NCBI GenBank assembly: GCA_910579275.1
Contig: CAJTTO010000001.1
Coordinates: 124,001 to 188,000, forward strand
Origin: an uncultured Lachnospiraceae bacterium
GTDB lineage: Bacteria > Bacillota > Clostridia > Lachnospirales > Lachnospiraceae
Direction: 5' to 3'
Length of the DNA: 64,000 nt
Shown: positions 42,839 through 52,182 of the stretch, in pieces
Layout: each line of letters opens with the position of its first letter
Numbering within the stretch: the first letter of the stretch is position 1
The notes under the pieces: model-generated
What the model saw: the letters and a program-made list of their open reading frames with translations, nothing else
Told to the model about the DNA's origin: nothing
Databases searched by the model: none
Translations under genes and position numbers: made by a program

Positions 42839-44059
42839 ATGGGTGTATTCTGGCATGCGGCAGTTTTCAAAAGACAGAATCAGGTCGATGTGCAGGAGGT
42901 TGTCGCGCAGCTTGCTGCGGGGGAAAATGAATTTGATATTGTGCTGGACAAGTGCAGCTTTGACGTGTGCGAAGCCGGGATCGTTGTCGGGTTCAATGAC
43001 TATTGTCTGGCATTTGAAGGACTGGCAAAGGCATTGTCAGAAAAACTTGAAGGTCCCGTGCTGGTGTGTGATATCTATGATGATGACTATTGGGACTATT
43101 TTCTATACAAGGAGGGCAGGGAACTCGACAAGTTTATGACCGTACCGGACTGTTTTGAGGAGATTCCGGAGGAGGAGTGGGAGCACTGGCGCGGAAACGC
43201 GGCGCTGTTAGCACAGGAGTTCGGCTGTCCGGCAGAACCATTGTCCGAGTATCTCCGCTTTTGGGATGATGATGGAGGAGATGCGTGGGAGGTTGTAGGT
43301 TTTATCGAGGCGCTTGGATTTGAAATTCCGGAAGATGATTTCAATGACGCGGACGTGCCGGAATGTCGGAACGATACAGACACAGCGATCCCAGAGCAAA
43401 GCAAGGTGCATGATGAGAACGAGCCGGAAGGTGAGGGGCGCAGCTTTCTCAAGAAAACATCGCATGCGAAGATTCCCGTTGATTTGGCGGCAGATGTGAA
43501 AGTAGACCCGAAACTGACCGCATGGGTTCGTGTCTGTGACGACGACGCGATGAAGCAGTTTTGCGGCAGTGCACTCACTTCGGAACAGATTGTACAATAT
43601 ATGGACGATACACTAAACGGACGGTATACTTATTTTGCGGCAGACTTTTTACTGCAGGGAGAGGGAATATATGTCAAACGTTTGGAGAAAAAGGTTTACC
43701 GTCTTTTTCACTCGACATTGGTGCTGCATCAGGGGGCGGGGAAGATGGCATGTTTCTTCTTCGCAGGCGACAGCATGTGCTGCTATGAATTGATTGGGAA
43801 TTTCGATGCATATTATAATGCGGGTCCTGGCGAAAAAGAATACAGGAGATTTCAGGTGGGAAAGGTAGAATTGACGGAGGAGCTTGTATTTCAGGAGCGC
43901 AGCGGCATCGACAGGGCATTAAAAATGCTGTTTGCTGATTTGGAAAATGCGGACAAATGGCTGTCAAAGTCCTCGTTTTGGAGCAGACAAAATGTATTTC
44001 CCGGCGGAGTCAATAACTACAACAAGTGGCGTCGGAAACGGGGGCTGCTTGAAGATTAG
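42839..44059 (+). CDS. Hypothetical protein, acidic, two-part
   Basis: 406 residues, not recognised. An N-terminal part (about 1-165) contains LVCDIYDDDYWDYFLYKEGRELDKF, reminiscent of proteins that report a displayed character, and a GW-rich segment; a very acidic linker follows (about 165-205); the C-terminal part (210-406) is a separate globular region ending NVFPGGVNNYNKWRRKRG. No signal peptide or membrane helix. It might be an immunity-like or housekeeping protein; this is a guess. Its codon use resembles the chromosomal background, not the AT-rich restriction island just upstream, so it is probably outside the island. It converges on the transglutaminase gene. Confidence 0.7.
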   Translation: MGVFWHAAVFKRQNQVDVQEVVAQLAAGENEFDIVLDKCSFDVCEAGIVVGFNDYCLAFEGLAKALSEKLEGPVLVCDIYDDDYWDYFLYKEGRELDKFMTVPDCFEEIPEEEWEHWRGNAALLAQEFGCPAEPLSEYLRFWDDDGGDAWEVVGFIEALGFEIPEDDFNDADVPECRNDTDTAIPEQSKVHDENEPEGEGRSFLKKTSHAKIPVDLAADVKVDPKLTAWVRVCDDDAMKQFCGSALTSEQIVQYMDDTLNGRYTYFAADFLLQGEGIYVKRLEKKVYRLFHSTLVLHQGAGKMACFFFAGDSMCCYELIGNFDAYYNAGPGEKEYRRFQVGKVELTEELVFQERSGIDRALKMLFADLENADKWLSKSSFWSRQNVFPGGVNNYNKWRRKRGLLED

Positions 44060-44131
44060 AAAATAGAAGCATTTCCGGTCGTGTATGTGTATCTGATATT
44101 ATCGCTGGAAGAATGTGTGCGGCTTGGGATT

Positions 44132-46495
44132 TCACTTGTCCTGTTTACGAAAAAGAAATGGATGGGCAGCATCCGGTAGGCAGCCAAGCGCCTCCGCAAA
44201 CACTTCCTCGGGGAGTTCCTCCTTTGCGTAAGCCGCTTGGTTGAGGGTTTCGATCAGGGATTCCAGCGGGGCATCCGCCAACAGCAAAACGCCGTTTTGG
44301 ACAAGCATGGATGCCTGTTCTTCAAAACTTTTCGCACCTGCGAGTTTTTTTGAAAAATGCCTGCGGACAATCCGCCGATACCACATCAGTAGTTTTTCAC
44401 TGCGGTTTGCGCGGCGGTAGCGGTAATGCCAGATGCACGTTTTGATAAGGAGGCGCACAGGCAGAACCATGAGCAGCAGAACCAGACAGACCGCAAACCC
44501 GAAGGTGGAAGTCTGTATCGCGCCGGAGATAGCGGTCTCTCCGGCGGTTTCTTTCGTGCCGCTCTGCGCGCCGTCATTTTGAAACAGTCTCAAAAACATA
44601 TCCCAGATATTGCCGCGGCTTTCGTCCTCTTCTGTCTGAAAGGGTGTCAGTTCCACCGCGCACCATCCCAAATTTTCATCATACACCTCCACCCACGCAT
44701 GGGCGTTTCCGTCCGATACATCATAGGAAATGACAGACTGCTGGGGCGGTATGATTTCCGAGAAGGTATTTGCGGAACGGATGCTTGTCCGGTCATAGTA
44801 CTGCGTTGCGTCGCCGTCAAGCAGTGTAGCGTCCTCGGCAACTTCCATGGCATCGACTGCGTAGCCCTCCACATAGCGTGCGGGAATTCCCATATGGCGC
44901 AGAATCAGCACGGCGGCGCTCGCGTAGTGGGCGCAGTAGCCCTTCTGTTTTTCTTCCAGAAAATAATTTACAAAATCTTTTCGTCTCGGCGTGACGCCGG
45001 GGCTTAAAGTGTAAGGAAAATTCTGCTGGAAGTAGGCGCGCAGCTGGCTGATGATTTCCTGTGCGGAACCGGAAAGCCCCGCTTCCCTGCAAAAGTCGGC
45101 GATAACGGTCTGGTTTTCTGCCGGAATGTCCAGCCAGATGTCGTTCTCAAGATCTGCAGGCTTTTGGACGAGCTGTTCCGTAAGCATCGGGTAAAAGGTA
45201 TATTCCAGTGCCATTCCATGGCGCAGGATTTTGTCTGTATCCGTGGAGTAATAGGGCAGATACACGCCGGCTGGCGCGGCAATGTTACGAATTTTCATGA
45301 CGCCGCGTGCGTGGTCGGGCGCGCCGGCAGAGTAGCCCGCCTGCAGCAGTGCGGCAGTCTCCTCGCTCCACGCGTCCGCGCGCAGTGCGTCGTCGAGGAT
45401 GCTCCAGTTATTTTCATAAGGACGATACTGTGCACCCACAAACGTTTTCAAATAAATCCGGTCGTATGTGTAAGGGACAAATTCGAGTGTCAAATCTGTC
45501 TCGTAATCAAGCCGCACGGAATTGACGCCGCCGAGCCGCCCATTGACAAGACCTCCTGTGGTTGGGTAAAAATTTATCAGTCCCATCACACCGAGCAGAT
45601 AAAAATTTTCCATGGTATCCATGGTGCTGCGCTTAAATACACTTTTGCTGTGTGCGGTAATATAGGCGTCTTTGGGCAGTACAAGCTCCACAATGCCGCA
45701 GGCGGCGCTGCATAGCAGGAGAACGCCAAGCAGCGCACCCGCAGCTGCCCTGCCAGAAAAGCTCCCCAAAAACCGGTGTTTTTTGGCAGCCCTGTATGCC
45801 GTCTTTCGGCAGGGCTTTGTATTAGGATTCAGCATTTGATACCGGTTCTGGCGGTAGACATAGACGGCGAGGATGCCGGCGGTATACAGGATGACATAGC
45901 CTGCCGAGGGTTCGCGTTCCAGATAAATCGGCACGAGCAGGAAAAAGGCGGAGGAAAAGAGGATGGGCAGACAGTGTATTTTGTGTGATATCAGCCCGTT
46001 TGCAAGGCTGCATCCAATCAGCGCGAAGTAGCACATGGCAACAGAAATCGCCAGGGAATGATCCGCGACCTGTTCGGCATAGCTGACCTGCGCACTTGTC
46101 TCAAAAAATGTTGTCGCAGCGGCGGAAATATCATTCAGGATGCCGTAAAAACCACTGCTGATATAGGTCTGGAGTCCCTGTCCGGCGTATAACACAAGCC
46201 CAAAAAGCAGCAGATAGCCTGCATTTTCCCAACGGGGAGAAAAATACAGGGAGGCGCAGTACACCGATACCAAAAGTGCCACGGCAAAAAAGCCGATTTT
46301 TTCATATGCAATGTCAAAAGCGGACAGCATGCCCCCAAGACTTCCGGTTACAATTGCAAACAAGAAAAATGCGCGCACAAAAAAATCAGTCCACTGTTTC
46401 TCACGCCGCTCGCAAAAGTCACCGTTCAGGAAAATTCCTTCGGACAAGGCTATTTTTTCCTGCTTTTTTTTATTTCCATACGTTTGGTTATTCAT
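44132..46495 (-). CDS. Membrane transglutaminase-like (TgpA-type) protein
   Basis: 787 residues. The N-terminal third has about six membrane helices; an extracytoplasmic transglutaminase-core domain follows with catalytic Cys in KGYCAHYASAAVLILRHMGIPARYVEGY, His in HAWVEVYDENLGW and Asp/Glu in the following strand; another membrane helix (FAVCLVLLLMVLPVRLLI) precedes a C-terminal cytoplasmic helical region. It is the third gene of a moxR-DUF58-transglutaminase operon and overlaps the DUF58 stop codon by 8 bp (ATGAATAA). Such proteins are thought to be peptidases or crosslinkers at the cell surface; the substrate is unknown. Confidence 0.88.
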   Translation of the reverse strand: MNNQTYGNKKKQEKIALSEGIFLNGDFCERREKQWTDFFVRAFFLFAIVTGSLGGMLSAFDIAYEKIGFFAVALLVSVYCASLYFSPRWENAGYLLLFGLVLYAGQGLQTYISSGFYGILNDISAAATTFFETSAQVSYAEQVADHSLAISVAMCYFALIGCSLANGLISHKIHCLPILFSSAFFLLVPIYLEREPSAGYVILYTAGILAVYVYRQNRYQMLNPNTKPCRKTAYRAAKKHRFLGSFSGRAAAGALLGVLLLCSAACGIVELVLPKDAYITAHSKSVFKRSTMDTMENFYLLGVMGLINFYPTTGGLVNGRLGGVNSVRLDYETDLTLEFVPYTYDRIYLKTFVGAQYRPYENNWSILDDALRADAWSEETAALLQAGYSAGAPDHARGVMKIRNIAAPAGVYLPYYSTDTDKILRHGMALEYTFYPMLTEQLVQKPADLENDIWLDIPAENQTVIADFCREAGLSGSAQEIISQLRAYFQQNFPYTLSPGVTPRRKDFVNYFLEEKQKGYCAHYASAAVLILRHMGIPARYVEGYAVDAMEVAEDATLLDGDATQYYDRTSIRSANTFSEIIPPQQSVISYDVSDGNAHAWVEVYDENLGWCAVELTPFQTEEDESRGNIWDMFLRLFQNDGAQSGTKETAGETAISGAIQTSTFGFAVCLVLLLMVLPVRLLIKTCIWHYRYRRANRSEKLLMWYRRIVRRHFSKKLAGAKSFEEQASMLVQNGVLLLADAPLESLIETLNQAAYAKEELPEEVFAEALGCLPDAAHPFLFRKQDK

Positions 46496-47579
46496 TTACA
46501 CAGACCTCCAACTGTACAGAGTCCTCTTTTTGTGTCAGGCATAGATAGCTGTCCAGCTGCGGATAGGAGTTTTTCATATACCGCTGAACCAGACTGCTGC
46601 TGTGCGCTTGCAAATCGGTGTGGAAAATCGCACAGAATGCCGCATCAAGTTCTTGTTCGCTGGTGCATGAGTGACTGGCAAACGAAAAGGAGTGATTATC
46701 CCAGATAAGAAGCCGCAGAAACGTCTGTTCTGCCAGCAGTCCGCGGATTTTGCGGTAGCCCTCCGCAAGCAGTTTTTCCGCGGTGTTTTTTTCCGGGGGC
46801 AGTGCAATCAGTACAACCCGTTCACTGCCTGCAAGCGCGGTTCGCTCCTTCACCATCAGATCCGGCTGGCGCGCCGAGAGCTTCCAGTGAATATCCCTTG
46901 GGCGGTCGCCCGGCTGATAGGCGCGAATGTCCGTGACTTCGCTGTAATCGCTGCCTTTCTGGTGGTTTTCGGACAGCTCGGCGACACCGGAATAGGCGTC
47001 GGGAAACGAGGACTCTTTTGCGCTGCCCTGTTTTGGGAGGACAAAAAAGCTGCATTCCATGCTGCATGGCGCCTGTATCAAAAAAATACCCAGCAAGTCG
47101 GCGAGGATAAATTCCCGACAGGCAAAGACAACCCGCCCCAGATCCGTGACAGTGACTGTCATCTGGAACTGTTTTTTTCCGCGGGGAGGAACGGACAGCA
47201 GGAGTTTCTGTTGGTCTGAAGTGCCATAGAATGCATTTCCGACAGTAAATATCCAAGTCCCGCGCAAGGCACATAGCAGACTTGGATTGTCAATTGAAAA
47301 AATGACACATATGTCATCTTCCTGCCGGACTGCAATTTTTCCGCTTTCTAAAAAAACGAAATTTTTTTCGGTGAAAATTGTGCCAGTGACGGAGTCTGCA
47401 AGTTTCCATACAGTGAGAAAGGAGAACGGTACAAGCGCTGTGAGTATCACGCCCATAACAATGAAAAAATAACCGCGCAGGGCGAGAAAGAGCAGTATGT
47501 TTCCGAGATAAATGAAAAGAAACGCTGCCAGATGCAGAAAGGACAGCCGTATTTTTTTGTGTGCAGCTTTGGTATTCAT
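46488..47579 (-). CDS. DUF58 domain protein
   Basis: 363 residues. Two N-terminal membrane helices (LHLAAFLFIYLGNILLF and GYFFIVMGVILTALVPFSFL), then a cytoplasmic DUF58 domain with the hallmark RAYQPGDRPRDIHWKLSARQPDLMVKE and a von-Willebrand-like fold. The frame extends back to 47717, overlapping moxR, but ATG 47579 has GTGAGGATT upstream and begins a sensible protein (MNTKAAHKKIRLSF). It sits between the MoxR ATPase and the transglutaminase, the standard order, and probably links ATPase activity to maturation of an envelope protein. Confidence 0.88.
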   Translation of the reverse strand: MNTKAAHKKIRLSFLHLAAFLFIYLGNILLFLALRGYFFIVMGVILTALVPFSFLTVWKLADSVTGTIFTEKNFVFLESGKIAVRQEDDICVIFSIDNPSLLCALRGTWIFTVGNAFYGTSDQQKLLLSVPPRGKKQFQMTVTVTDLGRVVFACREFILADLLGIFLIQAPCSMECSFFVLPKQGSAKESSFPDAYSGVAELSENHQKGSDYSEVTDIRAYQPGDRPRDIHWKLSARQPDLMVKERTALAGSERVVLIALPPEKNTAEKLLAEGYRKIRGLLAEQTFLRLLIWDNHSFSFASHSCTSEQELDAAFCAIFHTDLQAHSSSLVQRYMKNSYPQLDSYLCLTQKEDSVQLEVCVNE

Positions 47580-47655
47580 CGTAATCCTCACAACTCCTCC
47601 GTTTCGGTTTTGCAGTGCTGTTGGCATAAGCTGAAGGTAAGGTATGGAAAGTTTC

Positions 47656-48603
47656 TTAGAGCTTAGGACACCGTACTGTCTCAAGCAGCTTTCCGACCGC
47701 GGCGGCAGACGTGACACCCTCTGCCCGCGCGCGTGCGCTCAGGCGGACACGGTGGCAGAGCACGTCGCCGAGGATATGTTGGACATCCCTTGCCGTCACA
47801 AAGTCACGCCCCGAAAGCATAGCCATCGCGCGCGACATGCGCAGCAGTGCGATTCCGGCGCGCGGGCTTGCGCCAAGCGCAAACAGAGGGTTGCTGCGTG
47901 TTTCTTCAATCAGATTTACAATATATTCATAAATGGAATCATCGACAAAGATGTCTTCTGTCTGCGTCTGGACAGTCTTTAGATCTTCAAGGGAGAGGAC
48001 TGGGGAAATGTCAGAGAGACGTTTCCAGACCGCGCCTTTTAATAAGGCAACTGCGTCCTCGTGCTTGGGGTAGCCCATGGACAGGCAGACCAGAAAACGG
48101 TCAAGCTGTGATTCCGGCAGCAGCTGTGTGCCCGAAGAACCGGCTGGATTTTCCGTCGCAATGACAATAAAAGGATCCGGAAGTCTGCGCGTTTCGCCCT
48201 CGATACTCACTTGCCGCTCCTCCATGACTTCAAGGAGTGCGGACTGTGTTTTCGGGGAGGTTCGGTTAATCTCGTCGGCGAGAAGCAGATTACAGAACAC
48301 AGCGCCTTTCTGAAAGGAAAAAGCGCCTTTCTGGCTGTGGTACATCGAGAATCCAAGCAGGTCGCTCGGGAGGACATCCGGTGTGAACTGCACACGTCTG
48401 TAATCGAGGGAGAGCACACGCGCAAATGTCGTCGCGAGCGTTGTTTTTCCCACGCCCGGAATGTCCTCCATTAGAATGTGGCCGCCGCCGATAATCGCAG
48501 CGAGTACTTTCTGTACGATATCTTCTTTTCCCTTGATAATGCTGTTCACAGCCTGCTGGACTTCCGCCAGCAAGGCGCCGGTATTTTTTTGCATAGCATC
48601 CAT
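47656..48603 (-). CDS. MoxR family AAA+ ATPase
   Basis: 315 residues. Walker A MEDIPGVGKTTLATTF, Walker B LLLADEINRTSPKTQSALLEVMEERQVS, and sensor ATENPAGSSGTQLLPESQLDRF. It starts the operon moxR-DUF58-transglutaminase; the gap to DUF58 is 76 bp. MoxR ATPases act as chaperones assembling or activating partner complexes, usually together with the DUF58 protein. Client not identifiable here. Confidence 0.92.
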   Translation of the reverse strand: MDAMQKNTGALLAEVQQAVNSIIKGKEDIVQKVLAAIIGGGHILMEDIPGVGKTTLATTFARVLSLDYRRVQFTPDVLPSDLLGFSMYHSQKGAFSFQKGAVFCNLLLADEINRTSPKTQSALLEVMEERQVSIEGETRRLPDPFIVIATENPAGSSGTQLLPESQLDRFLVCLSMGYPKHEDAVALLKGAVWKRLSDISPVLSLEDLKTVQTQTEDIFVDDSIYEYIVNLIEETRSNPLFALGASPRAGIALLRMSRAMAMLSGRDFVTARDVQHILGDVLCHRVRLSARARAEGVTSAAAVGKLLETVRCPKL

Positions 48604-48699
48604 TCCCCATTTCTGTCGAAGTCTGTGTAGTCTGCCGTTTCTATTGTATTAGTATTGCCAGTTATTTCCATATTTATACAGCAAATCAAACTGTGTGCT

Positions 48700-49728
48700 T
48701 CACCGTTCTTTCTGTGTGCCGCAATGCGGTATGATGATGGACGGCTTGATAAATGTCAGCTCGTGCGGCGACTCCGGATGTTCCGAACGGAACAGCATCT
48801 GGAGCGCAAGGCGCTTGCCGAGCAGACCGGTCGGAACGTTTGCCGTGATGATGCGTCCCGCGACATCTGCATATTCGCCTGTGTTGTCGAAACCGGTGAG
48901 TGCGACAGGATGTGGTACGCGCTCCGGATTGCTGTCAATATACGACTGTACAAAGTTTGCCACAAAATCACTGGCGCAGACAAAAGCAGTCGGCCAGCGC
49001 TTGAGTTGATTTAAAAATGTATATAATTCCTTTTCGTAGGAAAAAATATCAATGCGCCCCGTGAGACAGTGCTCGGAGTGGATGACAAGCCGCCGCTTTT
49101 CCATGCAGTCACAGTAGCCGCGGTAGCGTTCGAGATTGGTCAGGGCGTAATTGATATCCCCGATAAACCCGATCTCGGTATGTCCGTCTTTTATTAAGGT
49201 ATTGGTGATGTCGGACTCGGTGCGGAATCCTTCAATTAAGAGCAGATCGCCGTTGAGCTTCCGGTCGGACAGGGACGGAACCGTGTCGAGAAACACCTTG
49301 GGTGCCGAAAGCTCGTTGACCGTGCCTAGAATCTCCGGATCATAGACATTCAGCACAACGATGCCGTCCACGCTGCCGTTTTGTAAAATGGAAGGCAGGC
49401 TGAACGACTTTGTGTACACGGAAGGAACATAGGTGTAAAGCAGGTTCACGTTGTAATTGGAAAGCTCCTGCGCCATGCGGTGAATAATGTTTGTCCAGAA
49501 CAGCGCAGAGTCTGGTCTGGAGACAATCAGGGAGACAGTGCGCTGTTCCTCGAGCGGCTGCTCGAGCACCTGATAGGGAAGTTTGGCATATCCGAGTTCT
49601 CGTGCCTTCTCAAAAATCATTTCCCGCAGGGAATCCGAAACACCTGACTGGTTGTTAAATGCCTTGCTGACGGTGACTCTGGATATATTGAGGGCATCTG
49701 CGATATCCTTCATCGTTACTTTTTCCAT
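48700..49728 (-). CDS. LacI family repressor, candidate regulator of the N-glycan locus
   Basis: 342 residues. N-terminal helix-turn-helix VTMKDIADALNISRVTVSKAF (residues 4-24), then a sugar-binding effector domain (RTVSLIVSRPDSALFW...; LTGFDNTGEYADV). ATG 49728 follows GAAAGAGAG at good spacing; the TTG at 49749 would have none. It is divergent from the ABC/GH130/GH20/GH38/GH85 genes across a 510-bp AT-rich region with repeated ATGTTAAT motifs, so it likely controls that locus and itself. The effector might be a mannose- or GlcNAc-containing sugar, by context only. Confidence 0.88.
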   Translation of the reverse strand: MEKVTMKDIADALNISRVTVSKAFNNQSGVSDSLREMIFEKARELGYAKLPYQVLEQPLEEQRTVSLIVSRPDSALFWTNIIHRMAQELSNYNVNLLYTYVPSVYTKSFSLPSILQNGSVDGIVVLNVYDPEILGTVNELSAPKVFLDTVPSLSDRKLNGDLLLIEGFRTESDITNTLIKDGHTEIGFIGDINYALTNLERYRGYCDCMEKRRLVIHSEHCLTGRIDIFSYEKELYTFLNQLKRWPTAFVCASDFVANFVQSYIDSNPERVPHPVALTGFDNTGEYADVAGRIITANVPTGLLGKRLALQMLFRSEHPESPHELTFIKPSIIIPHCGTQKER

Positions 49729-49804
49729 AAAATAGAATCTCTCTTTCAATCAATTGGCGCAGACAGCTGTCCGCGCAGCGGGTTATCACTTTTATTTGGT
49801 TTAT

Positions 49805-49833
49805 ATTATAGCATAGGAAAATGCAAAAGACAA
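49805..49833 (-). promoter_or_regulatory. Predicted promoter of the lacI gene at 48700-49728
   Basis: On the minus strand TTGTCT (plus-strand 49828-49833), 17 bp, TATAAT (49805-49810). The -10 is perfect consensus. Confidence 0.7.
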
Positions 49834-49847
49834 TAAATGAGTTTACA

Positions 49848-50210
49848 AATGTTAATTATAATAAATGATTATTTATGGTCGCTTTCTCAAATAATAAAAG
49901 ATATATTGACGATACAAGCGGTAAAAAACATCCTTTACAAAACTACATTTATGTGAAACTATACACAAGCATTGCCGAAGATATATGAAAATATGTGCGG
50001 CAGTACCAAAAAACACGAATAACCTTGTATATTTTACGTTTGAAATGAAATATGTTAATAAATGTAATGACAAAACATGCATTGCAAAATGTCAAAACAA
50101 AAACAAATTAGGTCAATAATGCTAAAATATACATAGATTTGTTAGAGAAAATAATGAAATTGCTAAAATCTGTTGACACGATAATTTATAAATGTTAATA
50201 TGACGTTAAC
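49848..50210. promoter_or_regulatory. AT-rich divergent control region with repeated ATGTTAAT motifs
   Basis: This gene-free stretch (total gap 49729-50238) carries ATGTTAAT at 49850-49857, 50052-50059 and 50192-50199; the first and third are part of the identical 10-mer AAATGTTAAT. The last overlaps the -10 box of the ABC promoter and is half of the inverted repeat GTTAA-N7-TTAAC (50194-50210). These are plausible operators for the divergent LacI protein. The small frames in this region look spurious. Confidence 0.45.
50173..50201 (+). promoter_or_regulatory. Promoter of the N-glycan ABC/glycosidase operon
   Basis: Perfect -35 TTGACA (50173-50178), 17-bp spacer, TAATAT (50196-50201). The overlapping inverted repeat at 50194-50210 would let a repressor block it. 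Confidence 0.75.
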
Positions 50211-50238
50211 AAAAATAAACAAAAAGGAGGTAAAGCAA

Positions 50239-51222
50239 ATGGGTATTCGCAAATCGACTGACGGAGGGGGGATTCGCCACGGCAAACCATGGTGGAAACG
50301 ATGGTCGCGCGACGACACGGAACTATTTGTACTGTCGCTGCCGACGCTGCTCTGGTTCCTAATCTTCACCTACCTGCCGATGTTCGGTATCATCATCGCG
50401 TTTAAGAACTACAGGCTTCAGCCGGGCGGACATGGGTTTATCTACAACCTGCTGCACAGTGAATGGGCGGGATTTGGAAATTTCAAATATTTCTTTACAT
50501 CCAATTCATTTACCATGCTGCTGCGCAACACCATCCTCTACAACATCGCGTTTATCATTATCAGTGCGAGCGTTGCGGTAGGAGGGGCGCTGATGCTCAG
50601 CAGTATGCGCAACAAGAGAGGCTCGAAGGTGTACCAGACCATGATGTTCCTTCCCTATTTTATGTCATGGGTTGTGGTCAGCTATTTCGTCTATGCGTTG
50701 CTGACACCGGAGCGCGGCTACATCAACGGCATCATCACCGCGCTGGGCGGCGAGCGCATCATGTGGTATCAGGAGAACAAGTACTGGCCGTTCATCCTTG
50801 TGTTCCTAAATACATGGAAAGGTATGGGGTACGGAATGGTCATCTATCTGGCGAGCATCACAGGAATTGACCCGTCACTCTACGAGGCGGCGGTCATGGA
50901 TGGCGCGACCAAGGCACAGCAGGCAAGGCATATCACGCTTCCGGCGATTAAGCCCGTCTTTGTCATGATGCTGATTCTGGACTGTGGTAAAATCTTTAAC
51001 TCGGATTTCGGTCTGTTTTATCAGGTTACAGGACAATTGCCCGCATCGCTGTACACGACGGCATCGACATTTGACACGTACATCTACATGGCAATCCAGT
51101 CCACTGCACCGATTGGGCAGACGGCGGCGGCATCATTCTTCCAGGCAATCTGCAGCTGCGGAACGATTCTGCTGGCAAACTGGATAGTGAGCAAGATTGA
51201 CAACGAGAACAGGATTATATAG
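50239..51222 (+). CDS. ABC transporter permease, LplB type
   Basis: 327 residues with six predicted membrane helices (LPTLLWFLIFTYLPMFGIIIAFKNYRLQPGG is the typical start). The EAA loop is YEAAVMDGATKAQQARHITLPAIKPV. LplB/YtcP/LplA systems import complex oligosaccharides, and an equivalent set imports N-glycans in Streptococcus pneumoniae, which fits the downstream enzymes. ATG 50239 follows AAAGGAGG; the frame upstream to 50200 lies in the promoter. First gene of the operon. Confidence 0.9.
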   Translation: MGIRKSTDGGGIRHGKPWWKRWSRDDTELFVLSLPTLLWFLIFTYLPMFGIIIAFKNYRLQPGGHGFIYNLLHSEWAGFGNFKYFFTSNSFTMLLRNTILYNIAFIIISASVAVGGALMLSSMRNKRGSKVYQTMMFLPYFMSWVVVSYFVYALLTPERGYINGIITALGGERIMWYQENKYWPFILVFLNTWKGMGYGMVIYLASITGIDPSLYEAAVMDGATKAQQARHITLPAIKPVFVMMLILDCGKIFNSDFGLFYQVTGQLPASLYTTASTFDTYIYMAIQSTAPIGQTAAASFFQAICSCGTILLANWIVSKIDNENRII

Positions 51223-51237
51223 AAGGAGGTGTACCAA

Positions 51238-52155
51238 GTGGCAAAACAGGAAAAAAGCGGGCAGTCCCTGAACCAGATAAAGACATCGACAAACATTGTG
51301 TTCAACATCGTGTTTCTGATACTGGCAGTTATGTGCGTGATTCCGCTGTTGTTTGTTTTTTCGATATCCATTACAGACGAGGAGGCAATCCGTCAAAACG
51401 GATATCAGCTGGTTCCGCAGGCGCTGTCAAACGCGGCGTATGAATTTCTGTGGAATGAGCGTCTGACAATCCTGCGCGCGGCGTTTATGTCAGTGCTGGT
51501 AACAATTGTCGGTACGATTATCTCCATCGCACTCAACACGTCGATGGGATATGTGGTTTCAAGGAGAAATTTCAAATTAAAGAAACTTTATACGTGGCTG
51601 ATTTTTATTCCGATGGTATTCAACGGCGGAATGCTGGCAAGCTACGTGGTTGTGAGCAATATTCTGGGATTGAACAACAGCATCTGGGCGCTGATTCTGC
51701 CCCTTGCGTGTTCGGCGTTCAGCGTGACGATCTGCCGCACGTTCTTTCGGACGACTGTGCCGGATTCCATTATCGAGTCGGCAAAGATTGACGGCGCGGG
51801 ACAGTTCCGCATCTGGTCTCAGATTGTGCTTCCGATTTCCAAGCCGGTCATGGCGACCATCGGTATGTTTGCGGCATTTGGATACTGGAATGACTGGTTT
51901 CAGGCATCACTGTACATTCAGGACACCAAGCTCCAGACCCTGCAGTCCCTGTTAAACCAGATGCAGAAAAATATAGAGTATATCGCAAACAATCCCTATG
52001 GGGGACTTTCCATGCAGGAATACAAGCTGTCGATGCCGACAGAGAGTGTCCGCATGGCAATTGCAATCGTCATTATTGTACCAATTGCATGTACTTATCC
52101 GTTTTTCCAGAAGTACTTTATCTCTGGACTGACAATCGGCTCTGTCAAGGAATAA
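51238..52155 (+). CDS. ABC transporter permease, YtcP type
   Basis: 305 residues, six helices, EAA loop IESAKIDGAGQFRIWSQIVLP and the usual end FISGLTIGSVKE. It starts at GTG 51238, 8 nt after AAGGAGG; GTG 51229 overlaps that RBS and is rejected. It pairs with the upstream LplB-type permease. No ATPase is encoded, so a shared MsmX-type ATPase is presumed. Confidence 0.9.
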   Translation: MAKQEKSGQSLNQIKTSTNIVFNIVFLILAVMCVIPLLFVFSISITDEEAIRQNGYQLVPQALSNAAYEFLWNERLTILRAAFMSVLVTIVGTIISIALNTSMGYVVSRRNFKLKKLYTWLIFIPMVFNGGMLASYVVVSNILGLNNSIWALILPLACSAFSVTICRTFFRTTVPDSIIESAKIDGAGQFRIWSQIVLPISKPVMATIGMFAAFGYWNDWFQASLYIQDTKLQTLQSLLNQMQKNIEYIANNPYGGLSMQEYKLSMPTESVRMAIAIVIIVPIACTYPFFQKYFISGLTIGSVKE

Positions 52156-52182
52156 AACGAACACAAAAAAGGAGGATTTATT

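Noticed and set aside
47580..47717. Longer N-terminus for the DUF58 protein
   Set aside because: The extension overlaps moxR, lacks a ribosome-binding site, and the ATG at 47579 begins just before the first membrane helix as in the family.
49873..50082. 69-codon minus-strand frame in the divergent region
   Set aside because: AT-rich gap with promoters and operator-like repeats; no RBS and low-complexity product.
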